From Betaproteobacteria bacterium (GTDB taxonomy: Bacteria > Pseudomonadota > Gammaproteobacteria > Burkholderiales > SG8-39), in assembly GCA_005881355.1 (NCBI GenBank), contig VBDM01000251.1:1-6266 (forward strand): a DNA stretch of 6,266 nucleotides, given 5' to 3'. Position 1 is the first letter of the stretch; the number at the start of each line of letters is the position of its first letter. Shown here in pieces: positions 6,216 through 6,266 of the stretch. A program made the position numbers and the translations under genes. The notes under the pieces were generated by a model. It did no database searches, was not told the DNA's origin, and saw only the letters and a program-made list of their open reading frames with translations.

Positions 6216-6266
6216 CCGACCCGGCAAAGGACTATCGCGGCACGGCCGGGAACGCGGCGCCCGCCG

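Larger units (their letters stand above)
5959..6266. other. Non-coding, palindrome-rich region upstream of the PhnD-rhodanese gene
   Basis: No convincing gene is visible. Codon third positions are less G/C-biased than in the four genes. The region carries a 10-base palindrome CGGCCGGCCG at 5992-6001, an inverted repeat CCGTCG/CGACGG at 6019-6045, a small hairpin GTCGC/GCGAC at 6049-6062, a compound inverted repeat at 6155-6188, and a 14-base dyad at 6202-6215. It may be the leader and control region of the leftward gene, and could also be upstream of a gene beyond the right edge. Confidence 0.55.

Noticed and set aside
1..6266. CRISPR arrays, tRNA or rRNA genes, insertion sequences
   Set aside because: I saw no regularly spaced repeats, no tRNA- or rRNA-like segments, no transposase motifs and no flanking target duplications.

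Overview
The window is GC-rich DNA (I estimate about two thirds G+C) with strong G/C preference at third codon positions. It is bacterial. The gene types suggest a proteobacterium, most likely a betaproteobacterium: a two-CDGSH protein with a central 4Fe-4S domain, a type-1 bacterial PEP carboxylase, and Sec-exported periplasmic proteins. That placement is an inference from family resemblance. No rRNA, tRNA or marker gene is present to confirm it.

There are four genes in strictly alternating orientation. (1) 109-765 (+) is a cytoplasmic iron-sulfur protein with the order CDGSH, Fer4_19, CDGSH. (2) 774-1949 (-) is an exported metallo-beta-lactamase-fold protein in which several usual zinc ligands are replaced, with an extra C-terminal beta-rich domain. 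(3) 2038-4733 (+) is ppc, phosphoenolpyruvate carboxylase, read in two frames because of an internal deletion or frameshift near 3365. (4) 4747-5958 (-) is an exported PhnD-like periplasmic binding domain fused to a rhodanese domain with two cysteines in its active-site loop. The last ~308 bases (5959-6266) contain no convincing gene but are rich in inverted repeats and hold a possible sigma-54-type promoter for gene 4.

Genes 1/2 and 3/4 form convergent pairs separated by only 8 and 13 bases, with no recognisable intrinsic terminator between them. Genes 2/3 are divergent from an 88-base intergenic region. No operon linking the four genes is visible, and they do not form an obvious single pathway. 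Anaplerosis (ppc) sits among three proteins with a redox, sulfur or metal flavour. Gene 1 may be the downstream end of an operon entering from the left edge, because a strong Shine-Dalgarno sequence and an ATGA stop/start overlap lie at 38-53. The reading frame of that start does not lead into gene 1.

The points most worth a second look are the broken ppc, the PhnD-rhodanese fusion, the altered metal site of the MBL protein, the conflicting start signals ahead of gene 1, and the palindrome-rich region upstream of gene 4. I see no clearly new multi-gene system. The fusion protein and its regulatory region are the most unusual elements.
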